Shown here: positions 1-6,088 of the stretch, one piece after another
Position numbering within the stretch: position 1 is the stretch's first letter
How the letters are laid out: every line of letters begins with the position of its first letter
Assembly: GCA_946481235.1 (NCBI GenBank)
Contig: CAMLME010000060.1
Coordinates: 1-10,500, forward strand
From: an uncultured Methylobacillus sp.
GTDB taxonomy: Bacteria > Pseudomonadota > Gammaproteobacteria > Burkholderiales > Methylophilaceae
Reading direction: 5' to 3'
DNA length: 10,500 nucleotides
Position numbers and translations under genes: made by a program
The notes under the pieces: generated by a model
Told to the model about the DNA's origin: nothing
What the model saw: only the letters and a program-made list of their open reading frames with translations
Database searches by the model: none

Positions 1-830
1 CCAACGGCGAGCAGCACGTCGCATTCCTGCATCGCCATGTTCGCCTCAAGCGTACCGTGCATGCCCAGCATGCCGACGAATTGGCGGTCGGTGGCGGGGT
101 AGCCGCCAAGGCCCATCAGGGTGTTGGTAATCGGGAAGCCAAGCTGGCGAACCAGTCGCGTCAATGGTTCTGCTGCGTCGCCCAGCACCACGCCACCGCC
201 GGCGTAAATCATCGGCCGTTTGGCCTCAAGCAGCAGCTTCAGCGCCTTCTTAATCTGCCCGGAATGGCCTTTGAGCACCGGATTGTAGGAGCGCATCTGC
301 ACGGATTCCGGGTAGACGAATTCGCCGAGGTGGGCGGTAATGTCCTTGGGAATATCCACGACCACCGGGCCGGGCCGGCCGCTGGCGGCGATATAGAACG
401 CTTTCTTGATTGTGCTTGCGAGCTCGTTGATGTTCTTGACGAGGAAGTTGTGCTTCACGCAAGGACGTGTAATGCCGACCATGTCGACTTCCTGGAAGGC
501 GTCCATGCCGATCGCGGGTGTTGGCACCTGGCCGGACAGCACCACCATAGGGATCGAATCCATGTAGGCAGTTGCGATGCCAGTCACTGCATTGGTCGCG
601 CCGGGGCCGGATGTAACCAGCGCCACGCCTACCTGTCCGGTGGCGCGCGCATACGCGTCAGCTGCATGCACAGCTGCCTGCTCGTGGCGCACCAGGACAT
701 GCTTGAACTTGTCCTGTTTAAAAATCTCGTCGTAAATGTTAAGAACCGCACCGCCGGGATAGCCGAAAAGGAACTTGACGTTCTCTTCGTGCAGGCAGCG
801 GATGACGATTTCTGCGCCAGTCAATTGCAT
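1..830 (-). CDS. ilvB: Acetolactate synthase large subunit, 5' part (runs off left edge)
   Basis: Catalytic subunit of acetohydroxyacid synthase. It uses thiamine diphosphate (ThDP) to condense two pyruvates, or pyruvate with 2-oxobutyrate, as the first common step of valine, leucine and isoleucine synthesis in the cytoplasm. About 276 N-terminal residues of a family usually near 570 residues are visible. They cover the ThDP pyrimidine-binding domain (about 1-165) and the start of the central domain. Visible motifs are FGYPGGAVL (22-30), VRHEQAAVH with the ThDP-activating Glu50, TSGPGATN (73-80), [13 protein letters not shown] (119-131) and [13 protein letters not shown] (151-163). The start is the ATG at 830, because the family normally begins with MxLTGAEIV. 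No clear Shine-Dalgarno sequence precedes it. The small subunit gene ilvH would be expected downstream, outside the window. nadC lies upstream on the same strand after a 208-bp gap. An ilvG or ilvI label is possible; the family call is secure. Confidence 0.95.
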   Translation of the reverse strand, partial: MQLTGAEIVIRCLHEENVKFLFGYPGGAVLNIYDEIFKQDKFKHVLVRHEQAAVHAADAYARATGQVGVALVTSGPGATNAVTGIATAYMDSIPMVVLSGQVPTPAIGMDAFQEVDMVGITRPCVKHNFLVKNINELASTIKKAFYIAASGRPGPVVVDIPKDITAHLGEFVYPESVQMRSYNPVLKGHSGQIKKALKLLLEAKRPMIYAGGGVVLGDAAEPLTRLVRQLGFPITNTLMGLGGYPATDRQFVGMLGMHGTLEANMAMQECDVLLAV

Positions 831-1038
831 AAATTCAATCAGTTGTGGAAATTGTTGCGAAACCCTGAACAGTAGCGTTTCACGCTGAATTGGTCAAGGC
901 TATTTATTTGTAAGTAGACAACGTTTAGACCCATTAAATCCGGGAAGCATTTGTTTGCAAGTGCGTGGCTATAAATTCTGGATTTTTCCTTATCACCAGT
1001 TTCGCTCTCGCATCGGATCTGCATGTGGTTTCGCTTGA
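831..1038 (-). other. Intergenic leader region between nadC and ilvB
   Basis: This 208-bp gap holds no gene I can support and is visibly richer in A and T than its flanks, as expected for an ilvB regulatory region. A candidate promoter lies at 869-897. I do not see a classical attenuation leader: there is no short ORF rich in Ile, Leu or Val codons followed by a GC hairpin and a T run. A 67-codon open frame fills most of the gap, but its composition does not look like a protein. Confidence 0.6.
869..897 (-). promoter_or_regulatory. Candidate sigma70 promoter for ilvB
   Basis: On the minus strand TTGACC (897-892, five of six bases of the -35 consensus) is followed after exactly 17 bases by TACTGT (874-869, three of six bases of the -10 consensus). 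Transcription would start near 862 and give a leader of roughly 30 bases before the ilvB ATG at 830. The -10 is weak, which would suit a promoter helped by an activator such as Lrp. That last point is inference. Confidence 0.35.
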
Positions 1039-1875
1039 TCATGAGGTCTTGATGCGCATGGACAGATCCAGGGCCTTGACGTTCTTGGTCAGGCTGCCGA
1101 TGGAGATGCGCTGTACACCGGTTTCAGCCACGGTACGCACGTTATCCAGTGTGATATTGCCGGAAGCTTCGAGTTGGGCACGGTCAGCGGTGAGAATGAC
1201 GGCTTCGCGCATTAGCTCAGGCGGGAAGTTATCCAGCAGGATCAGGTTGGCGCCGGCATCCAGTGCAGTTTGCAGTTGCTCCAGCGATTCCACTTCAATC
1301 TGGATAGGGACGGTGCCGCCTGTTTTTTGGGCTGCTGCGAGCGCAAGACGAATACCGCCTGCGGCAGCGATGTGGTTTTCCTTGATGAGGATGCCGTCAT
1401 AAAGGCCAATGCGCTGGTTTTTGCCGCCACCGACCGTCACCGCATACTTTTGCGCGAGGCGTAAGCCAGGCAGTGTTTTGCGCGTATCCAGGACGGCCGC
1501 CGACGTGCCTGCAATGGCGTCGACATAACGTCTTGTGACGGTAGCGACGCCAGAAAGGGTTTGCAGGAAGTTGAGCGCGCATCGCTCGGCGGTGAGCATT
1601 GTTCTGGCATTGCCGCTGATTTCGCACAGCATTTGGTTGGAGTGAATGCGAGCGCCTTCTTCAGCATGCCATTGGATGTGGATGTTTTTGTCCAGCAGGC
1701 GAAAACAGGCCTCGAACCACGCGTTGCCGCAAAGCACAGCTTCTTCACGGCTGATAACCGTGGCAGTTGCAACCTGGTCGGCAGGAACCAGTTGTGCCGT
1801 CAGGTCGCCGGAGCCGATGTCTTCTTCCAGCGCAAGGCGCACATTGCGTTCGATTTCGGCGGTCAAGGGAGGCAT
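1039..1875 (-). CDS. nadC: Nicotinate-nucleotide pyrophosphorylase (quinolinate phosphoribosyltransferase)
   Basis: Converts quinolinate and phosphoribosyl pyrophosphate to nicotinate mononucleotide, CO2 and pyrophosphate, committing quinolinate to de novo NAD synthesis. The 278-residue length is normal. Visible motifs are LEEDIGSGDLT (16-26), AERCALNFLQTLSGVAT (96-112), DTRKTLPGLRLAQKYAV (130-146), LIKENHI (163-169), EVES (194-197) and LLDNF (213-217), followed by a C-terminal SIGSLTKNVKALDLS phosphate-binding stretch. Where gammaproteobacterial enzymes have NHR after the GGG motif, this one has NQR, which I believe is usual in betaproteobacteria. I chose the ATG at 1875: a GGA lies 7 bases upstream, and the in-frame TTG four codons earlier (1887) has no ribosome-binding sequence. 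The nadA and nadB partners are not in the window. The stop codon overlaps an ATG (ATGA at 1042-1039) that opens a 67-codon frame I do not accept as a gene. Confidence 0.95.
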   Translation of the reverse strand: MPPLTAEIERNVRLALEEDIGSGDLTAQLVPADQVATATVISREEAVLCGNAWFEACFRLLDKNIHIQWHAEEGARIHSNQMLCEISGNARTMLTAERCALNFLQTLSGVATVTRRYVDAIAGTSAAVLDTRKTLPGLRLAQKYAVTVGGGKNQRIGLYDGILIKENHIAAAGGIRLALAAAQKTGGTVPIQIEVESLEQLQTALDAGANLILLDNFPPELMREAVILTADRAQLEASGNITLDNVRTVAETGVQRISIGSLTKNVKALDLSMRIKTS

Positions 1876-1936
1876 AGGGGATTCCAAAGCGAGGCTGAGT
1901 TAGGGTGCGAACACGCCTGTGTGCATGCAGGTTATT

Positions 1937-1948
1937 GCATTATAATGC
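1937..1948. promoter_or_regulatory. Palindromic TATAAT block between divergent nadC and GST genes
   Basis: GCATTATAATGC is a perfect 12-bp palindrome, so the consensus -10 hexamer TATAAT is present on both strands (plus at 1941-1946, minus at 1944-1939). It sits about 33 bases before the GST start and about 62 bases before the nadC ATG, sensible distances for a promoter in either direction. Neither direction has a good -35 hexamer at 16-18 bases: I read TGTGTG on plus and CAAAAC on minus. It could be a shared core promoter, an operator, or both. Confidence 0.45.
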
Positions 1949-1978
1949 GTTTCCACTTCTTGTTTTGACTCAGACAGA

Positions 1979-2593
1979 ATGAAGCTTTTTATCACTCCTA
2001 CCAGCCCGTATGCACGCAAAGTGCGTGTCGTGCTTGCAGAAAAACATATCGAATGTGAGCTGGTGACGGTGCCTTCGCTGGCTGCGCCGGACTCCCCGGT
2101 TCCCGAATTCAACCCGCTCGGTAAAGTGCCTACGTTGGTGCTGGATGACGGCACGGCTTATTACGACTCGGTTGTTATCGTCGATTATCTGGATCACAAA
2201 ACTCCGGTATCGCGCCTGATTCCGCAGGACAACAGCCATCGTGCTTTGGTGCGTCGCTGGGAGGCCTTGGCCGATGGCGTATGCGATGCCGCTGTTGCCG
2301 TCGTGATGGAAAAGCGTCGCGCACCTGAAAAGCAGGATGACACGCTCATCGAACGGCAAATGCTGAAGGTGACTCGCGGCCTGCGAGCAATGTCGAAAGA
2401 TATGGGAGAGGATAAGTGGGCCGCAGGGGATCGATTCACGTTGGCGGATATTGCCACGGGTTGCGTGCTGGGCTATCTCGACTTGCGTATGCCGGAACTC
2501 GGCTGGCGCGAGCAGTACCCCAACCTTGCCAATCTTTACGAGCAAGTGATGACGCGCCAGTCCTTCAAGGATACCGTGCCACCTGCGACTTAA
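1979..2593 (+). CDS. Glutathione S-transferase family protein (YibF-like)
   Basis: A 204-residue cytosolic GST-fold protein. The N-terminal thioredoxin-like domain (about 1-75) shows TSPYARKVRVVLAEK (8-22), the glutathione-binding NPLGKVPTLVLDDG (45-58) with its cis-proline, and DSVVIVDYLD (63-72). The helical C-terminal domain contains WEALADGVCDA, FTLADIATGCVLGYLDLR and ends FKDTVPPAT. This pattern closely recalls E. coli YibF (EALADG..DA, GYLNFR, FARTEPPKA). Ser9 sits where a catalytic Ser or Cys is usual. The substrate is unknown; GSH-dependent detoxification or a redox role is family inference. A consensus -10 lies at 1941-1946, giving a leader of about 26 bases, and the ribosome-binding site is weak. 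The gene stands alone, divergent from nadC and convergent with mnmA. Confidence 0.9.
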   Translation: MKLFITPTSPYARKVRVVLAEKHIECELVTVPSLAAPDSPVPEFNPLGKVPTLVLDDGTAYYDSVVIVDYLDHKTPVSRLIPQDNSHRALVRRWEALADGVCDAAVAVVMEKRRAPEKQDDTLIERQMLKVTRGLRAMSKDMGEDKWAAGDRFTLADIATGCVLGYLDLRMPELGWREQYPNLANLYEQVMTRQSFKDTVPPAT

Positions 2594-2606
2594 GTTTCAA
2601 ATACAA

Positions 2607-2655
2607 CACCGGGACCGTTAAGGCCCCTTCTTTTTGGCCTTGTCCCAGGCCGGTG
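2607..2655. terminator. Convergent hairpin between GST gene and mnmA
   Basis: The 73-bp gap between two convergent stop codons holds nested inverted repeats: AAGGCC (2620-2625) with GGCCTT (2636-2641), GGGAC (2611-2615) with GTCCC (2642-2646) after a 4-base bulge, and an alternative outer pair CACCGG (2607-2612) with CCGGTG (2650-2655). The apical loop carries TTCTTTTT. Neither strand has a strong T run directly after the stem, so it is an imperfect intrinsic terminator. Position and structure still favour a bidirectional transcript end. Confidence 0.5.
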
Positions 2656-2666
2656 ATATCTATCTT

Positions 2667-3755
2667 CTAGAAGCTGACGGGGGCGGTAATGATGCCTCCG
2701 CCCAAACAAACCCGGCTTTCATACACGACTACTGATTGTCCCGGCGTCACCGCCCACTGGGCTTCACCGAAACGGATTTCGCAGCGGTCGCCATCGATGG
2801 AGTCGATTTCGCACGGTGCGTCAGGCTGGCGGTAACGCGTCTTGGCTGCATACACCCAGTGTTCACGCGGGTCGTGTCCAGCGATCCAATGCATTTGCGC
2901 GGCTTGCAGGCCGTCGCTGTAGAGCAGCGGATGATCATGCCCCTGAACCACGGTCAGTACGTTGTTTTCCATATCCTTGCCGGCAACGAACCACGGCATG
3001 CCGTCACCCTCTTTCGATCCGCCGATGCCCAGCCCTTGCCGCTGACCCAAGGTGTAATACATCAAGCCACTGTGGCGGCCGACGACCTTACCCTCGGGGG
3101 TACGCATCTCGCCTGGCTCGGTAGGCAGATAACGTTGCAGGAATTCACGGAACGGGCGTTCGCCAATGAAACAGATGCCGGTGGAGTCCTTTTTCTCGCT
3201 GGTGGCCAGGCCGGCTTTGCGCGCGATTTCGCGCACTTCGCGCTTGTAGAGGCCACCTAGCGGAAACAGCGATTTTGAAAGCTGCGACTGATTGAGGCGA
3301 TAGAGGAAGTAGCTCTGGTCCTTGCTGCCGTCCTCTGCCTTGAGCAGCTGGAATAACCCATCCACTTCGCGAACCTGCGCGTAATGACCGGTCGCAATCA
3401 GGTCGGCGCCCATGCCCATCGCATGGTCGAGGAATGCGCGGAACTTGATCTCGGAGTTGCAGAAAATATCCGGGTTGGGCGTGCGGCCAGCACGGTATTC
3501 ATCTAGGAAACTATTGAAAACCTTTTCCTTGTATTCTTTCGAAAAATTGACCGCTTCGATCTCGATGTCCAGCCTGTCGGCCACGGCTGCTGCGTCGATC
3601 AGGTCCTGCTTTGCCGGACAATATTCGTCGGTGTCGTCGTCTTCCCAGTTTTTCATGAACAGGCCGACCACATCGTAGCCTTGCTCTTTCAGCAATAGCG
3701 CAGTGACTGATGAGTCAACACCGCCGGACATGCCGACAATGACTTTTTTCTTCAT
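2667..3755 (-). CDS. mnmA: tRNA-specific 2-thiouridylase
   Basis: Thiolates U34 in the wobble position of tRNA-Lys, tRNA-Glu and tRNA-Gln, using ATP to adenylate the uridine and sulfur relayed from IscS through the Tus proteins. At 362 residues it has the usual length. It shows the PP-loop ATP pyrophosphatase signature [15 protein letters not shown] (8-22), the catalytic Cys99 in [19 protein letters not shown] (121-128), [10 protein letters not shown] (145-154) and the persulfide Cys195 in [13 protein letters not shown]. The C-terminal beta-barrel ends near [14 protein letters not shown]. The two cysteines match the Cys102/Cys199 pair of the E. coli enzyme. The start overlaps the nudJ stop as ATGA, and there is no obvious Shine-Dalgarno sequence, so translation is probably coupled to nudJ. 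A nudJ-mnmA order is also found in E. coli. Confidence 0.97.
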   Translation of the reverse strand: MKKKVIVGMSGGVDSSVTALLLKEQGYDVVGLFMKNWEDDDTDEYCPAKQDLIDAAAVADRLDIEIEAVNFSKEYKEKVFNSFLDEYRAGRTPNPDIFCNSEIKFRAFLDHAMGMGADLIATGHYAQVREVDGLFQLLKAEDGSKDQSYFLYRLNQSQLSKSLFPLGGLYKREVREIARKAGLATSEKKDSTGICFIGERPFREFLQRYLPTEPGEMRTPEGKVVGRHSGLMYYTLGQRQGLGIGGSKEGDGMPWFVAGKDMENNVLTVVQGHDHPLLYSDGLQAAQMHWIAGHDPREHWVYAAKTRYRQPDAPCEIDSIDGDRCEIRFGEAQWAVTPGQSVVVYESRVCLGGGIITAPVSF

Positions 3756-4195
3756 AGATGGGTCAGTACCGATAATGGGAAACGTTGTCCCGCAATGTAA
3801 TGTTCGATGCAGGTCAGCACTTGCGGGCTGCGGTGCCTGTCCTGGCTTGCCCGGATTTCTTCCGGCGTCAGCCAGCAGGCGCGAATAATCCCTGCGTCCA
3901 GCGCTTGCGACGAATCATGCCCAGTGAGTTCGCCAGTAAATGCGAAGCGCAGGTAGGTGATGTCTTTTTTCGGATGCTTCCAGTGGTAAACCCCAAGCAG
4001 TGCAGTCGGCTTGAAACGGTAGGCGGTTTCTTCCTGTACTTCGCGAATTACGCCGTCGAACAGGCTTTCACCGTCTTCCAGATGGCCGGCAGGCTGGTTG
4101 AACATCACGCCGTCGGCGGTTTCTTCCTCGACCAACAGGAATTTTCCATCCTGCTCGATGACGGCGGCGACGGTAACGTTGGGTTTCCAGATCAT
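3752..4195 (-). CDS. nudJ: Nudix hydrolase, NudJ-type phosphatase
   Basis: A 147-residue Nudix protein closely resembling E. coli NudJ (formerly YmfB), which hydrolyses nucleoside di- and triphosphates and thiamine-pathway pyrophosphates such as HMP-PP. It begins [20 protein letters not shown], has the [12 protein letters not shown] segment typical of NudJ, and carries the Nudix box at 37-59 with Gly37, Glu43, Arg51-Glu52 and Glu55-Glu56. The usual Gly after EET is Ala here (EETA). The metal-binding REVQEE core is intact, so activity is expected. The ATG at 4195 is preferred to an in-frame TTG at 4228, because NudJ proteins start just before the KPHVTVA-like motif and the longer form would run through a hairpin at 4209-4229. 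No clear Shine-Dalgarno sequence is visible. The gene lies 38 bp after marC and overlaps mnmA by four bases. Confidence 0.9.
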   Translation of the reverse strand: MIWKPNVTVAAVIEQDGKFLLVEEETADGVMFNQPAGHLEDGESLFDGVIREVQEETAYRFKPTALLGVYHWKHPKKDITYLRFAFTGELTGHDSSQALDAGIIRACWLTPEEIRASQDRHRSPQVLTCIEHYIAGQRFPLSVLTHL

Positions 4196-4208
4196 ATTGA
4201 AAGATGTG

Positions 4209-4229
4209 ATTGCGCGCAAAACGCGCAAT
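4209..4229. repeat. Perfect 8-bp inverted repeat between marC and nudJ
   Basis: ATTGCGCG (4209-4216) and CGCGCAAT (4222-4229) form a perfect 8-bp stem around a 5-base loop (CAAAA on plus, TTTTG on minus). It fills most of the 38-bp gap between the marC stop and the nudJ ATG. No T run follows on the minus strand (CACATCTTTC), so it is not a standard intrinsic terminator. It may act as a processing or stabilising hairpin in a marC-nudJ-mnmA transcript, or hinder ribosome loading at nudJ. Function is unknown. Confidence 0.6.
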
Positions 4230-4233
4230 TCTA

Positions 4234-4869
4234 CTAGGTTCGCCAGCCCGGGAACAGGCTGCCCAAGCCTTGCGTCATGAATTCGATTGCCATCGCGGCC
4301 AGAATCAGGCCCATCAGGCGAGTGACGATGATGATGCCGACGGCACCGAGTCGATTGGCAATCGCCATCGACAGGCTAAGAATTGCCCAGACCAGTATGG
4401 CGACGACGAGCACCGGTATCACCAACTCAAGATGACCCCAGAATCCGCCGCTCTGCTCGGCGGTGATGATGACGCTGCTGATGGCGCCTGGCCCTGCCAG
4501 CAAGGGAATGCTGAGCGGTACGATAGCCACCGCTTCGCGGTCGATAGCAGCCTGGGCCTCTTCGGCTGTTTGCCGGTCGCTGATGGCTTTCCCGTGCATC
4601 ATTGAAATCGCCATTAGCAGCAACAGAATCCCGCCGCCGACCTGAAAGGATGGGATGCTGATTCCGAAAAACTCAAGTATGCGGTCGCCGACGAAAATCG
4701 CTACGGTCAGCACCGTGAAAACTGTCAGGGCAATGATGCGTACCGTGCGAGTGCGGTCGATGGCCGACCAACCTTCGGTAGCAGTGACGAAAATGGGCAC
4801 TGTGCCTATCGGGTTGACGATGGCAAACAAGGCAATGCCGACTTTGAACAGGTAGCTCCATTCGTGCAT
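4234..4869 (-). CDS. MarC family integral membrane protein
   Basis: A 211-residue inner-membrane protein of the MarC/UPF0056 family. About six membrane segments are visible, near 6-28, 42-62, 72-92, 113-133, 148-171 and 178-200. The two family repeats show as IVNPIGTVPIFV (17-28) and PLSIPLLAGPGAISSVI (118-134), with a polar cytoplasmic or periplasmic loop between segments 3 and 4. Family members are often annotated as antibiotic-resistance or amino-acid (NAAT) transporters. E. coli MarC itself was shown not to contribute to multiple antibiotic resistance, so the substrate should be left open. The ATG at 4869 has a weak AAGGG-type site 8 bases upstream. The gene ends with two tandem in-frame stops (TAG TAG, 4236-4231). 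It is divergent from the DJ-1 gene and is probably co-transcribed with nudJ and mnmA, since I see no separate promoter for those. Confidence 0.9.
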   Translation of the reverse strand: MHEWSYLFKVGIALFAIVNPIGTVPIFVTATEGWSAIDRTRTVRIIALTVFTVLTVAIFVGDRILEFFGISIPSFQVGGGILLLLMAISMMHGKAISDRQTAEEAQAAIDREAVAIVPLSIPLLAGPGAISSVIITAEQSGGFWGHLELVIPVLVVAILVWAILSLSMAIANRLGAVGIIIVTRLMGLILAAMAIEFMTQGLGSLFPGWRT

Positions 4870-4930
4870 TTGATGGCCCTTATTGAATGGGTTAGTATCC
4901 TTGCCTCATCCCACGACAAGGAGACAAGCC
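4870..4930. promoter_or_regulatory. Divergent promoter region of marC and the DJ-1 gene
   Basis: On plus, TTGATG (4870-4875) and TAGTAT (4893-4898), separated by 17 bases, match four of six bases at each hexamer. The start point would be near 4905, about 26 bases before the DJ-1 ATG. On minus, TTGTCG (4919-4914) and TACTAA (4897-4892) form a weaker pair with a 16-base spacer serving marC. The two -10 elements overlap almost completely, so the promoters should exclude each other if both are real. The plus promoter is the more convincing. Confidence 0.45.
4918..4923 (+). promoter_or_regulatory. Strong Shine-Dalgarno site fixing the DJ-1 start
   Basis: AAGGAG lies 7 bases before the ATG at 4931. 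It favours this ATG over the in-frame codon at 4883, which would add 16 residues absent from the family. It is the strongest ribosome-binding sequence in the window. Confidence 0.85.
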
Positions 4931-5476
4931 ATGACGAAGGTATTGATTCCGCTTGCACAAGGATGCGAAGAGCTGGAGGCGGTGACGGTCATCGACATTT
5001 TACGCCGCGCCGGCATCCAAGTCATTACGGCTGGGCTGGAGGCGGGACCGGTACGAGCCAGTCGCGGCACGGTTCTTGTGCCGGACACGACGCTGGATGA
5101 AGCGCTTCGGAACGTTTTCGACATGATCGTTCTGCCCGGTGGCATGCCGGGTTCGGAGCATCTCAAGAACGATAGCCGCGTTATCAGTGCGTTGCAGGAG
5201 CAGGCCGCCGCAGGCAAATACACTGCTGCCATCTGCGCTGCTCCGATGGCGCTACATGCTGCCGGATTGCTGGAGGGCAAGCGAGCTACCAGTTTCCCAG
5301 GCGTGATCGACGATTTACCCGGCACACATCATTATTCCGACGAAAGGGTTGTGGTTGATGGGCGTGTCGTTACCTCGAAAGGCCCGGGCACCGCCATGGA
5401 TTTCGCCCTGACCCTGGTGGAACTGCTGGCGGGAAAAACCAAACGCGACGCTGTCGAATCCGAATTGCAGCGATAA
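4931..5476 (+). CDS. DJ-1/PfpI family protein (DJ-1/YajL clade)
   Basis: A 181-residue cytosolic protein of the DJ-1/ThiJ/PfpI superfamily, close in pattern to human DJ-1 and E. coli YajL. It has GCEELEAVTVIDILRRAG (11-28) with Glu16 matching the conserved DJ-1 Glu18, VLPGGMPGSEHL (67-78), the nucleophile-elbow Cys102 in AAICAAPMAL, HHYSDERVVVDG (133-144) and TSKGPGTAMDFALTLVE (149-165). The reactive cysteine and its glutamate partner are both present. Proposed roles for the clade include protection against oxidative and carbonyl stress, chaperone activity and deglycase or glyoxalase activity. The deglycase claim is disputed, so I do not assign a reaction. It is followed after 24 bases by maf on the same strand, probably within one transcript that also includes rng. 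Confidence 0.92.
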   Translation: MTKVLIPLAQGCEELEAVTVIDILRRAGIQVITAGLEAGPVRASRGTVLVPDTTLDEALRNVFDMIVLPGGMPGSEHLKNDSRVISALQEQAAAGKYTAAICAAPMALHAAGLLEGKRATSFPGVIDDLPGTHHYSDERVVVDGRVVTSKGPGTAMDFALTLVELLAGKTKRDAVESELQR

Positions 5477-5500
5477 ACTTCGAAAGCGCGAGTGCATTCC

Positions 5501-6088
5501 ATGAAATTCAAGATATATCTGGCCTCTCGGTCGCCTCGTCGCGGCGAGATTCTCGGCCAGATCGGCATCGATTTCGATGTCTTGCCATCGGACGTCGATG
5601 AATCCGTGCTGGGGGACGAGGCGCCGGAGCATTACGTATTGCGGCTGGCGAAGGAGAAGGCCTCCGTTTGCGTGCAGCGACTGGTCGAGCAGGGTTTGCC
5701 TTTGCGCCCAGTGCTTGCCGCGGACACCACGGTCTGCATCGACGGCATGATCCTTGGAAAGCCTGAAAACGATGCAGATGCGGCTGCAATGCTGCGACGC
5801 ATGTCCGACCGCTGGCATGTGGTGCATACCGCGGTTGCCGTGGCCGACAGGGATCGTGTCGAGGTGGCGCTATCCAGTACACAGGTTGAGCTGGCGCCGC
5901 TGACCGATGCCGACATCAAGGCGTATATTGCTTCCGGCGAACCGCGCGACAAGGCGGGTAGTTATGGAATTCAAGGGCTTGCCGGAACATTCATCCGCAG
6001 GATCGAAGGCAGCTATTCTGGCGTGATGGGCCTGCCCATTTATGAAACCGCGCAATTGCTCAAACAATTTGGAGTCTCCCTGCCGTGA
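5501..6088 (+). CDS. maf: Maf family nucleoside triphosphate pyrophosphatase (dTTP/UTP type, YhdE-like)
   Basis: A 195-residue Maf/HAM1-fold protein that hydrolyses non-canonical or excess nucleoside triphosphates to the monophosphate and pyrophosphate. Visible motifs are LASRSPRRGEIL (7-18), VDESVLGDEAPEHYVLRLAKEKA (32-54), the catalytic ADTTV with Asp75, ILGKP (84-88) and AGSYGIQGLAGTFI followed by IEGSYSGVMGLPIYET. The GSYGIQG and GLPxYET patterns fit the YhdE subgroup (dTTP, UTP and modified pyrimidines) better than the YceF subgroup (m7GTP). I chose the ATG at 5501 over a GTG three codons upstream because LASRSPRR normally lies a few residues from the N terminus. The ribosome-binding site is weak. 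Its TGA overlaps the rng start as GTGA, and maf-rng adjacency is a widely conserved proteobacterial arrangement. Confidence 0.94.
   Translation: MKFKIYLASRSPRRGEILGQIGIDFDVLPSDVDESVLGDEAPEHYVLRLAKEKASVCVQRLVEQGLPLRPVLAADTTVCIDGMILGKPENDADAAAMLRRMSDRWHVVHTAVAVADRDRVEVALSSTQVELAPLTDADIKAYIASGEPRDKAGSYGIQGLAGTFIRRIEGSYSGVMGLPIYETAQLLKQFGVSLP

Noticed and set aside
57..875. 272-codon open frame on plus, antisense to ilvB
   Set aside because: It lies opposite a clearly recognisable acetolactate synthase. Its His/Ala/Gly/Cys-rich translation has no domain pattern, typical of an antisense shadow of a GC-biased gene.
839..1042. 67-codon minus-strand frame in the nadC-ilvB gap, overlapping the nadC stop as ATGA
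   Set aside because: The overlap is suggestive, but there is no recognisable motif, its amino-acid composition looks random, it contains the ilvB promoter candidate, and it is not enriched in Ile/Leu/Val as an attenuation leader would be. A comparison with related genomes showing a conserved frame would reverse this.
1876..1887. TTG start four codons upstream for nadC
   Set aside because: The ATG at 1875 fits the usual NadC N terminus and has a weak GGA site before it. The TTG has none.
1970..2545. 191-codon minus-strand frame opposite the GST gene
   Set aside because: The GST product on the plus strand has clear family motifs throughout. The opposite translation is His/Arg-rich with no recognisable fold.
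4196..4228. TTG-initiated N-terminal extension of the Nudix protein
   Set aside because: It would add 11 residues not found in NudJ proteins and would begin inside the 4209-4229 hairpin without a ribosome-binding site.
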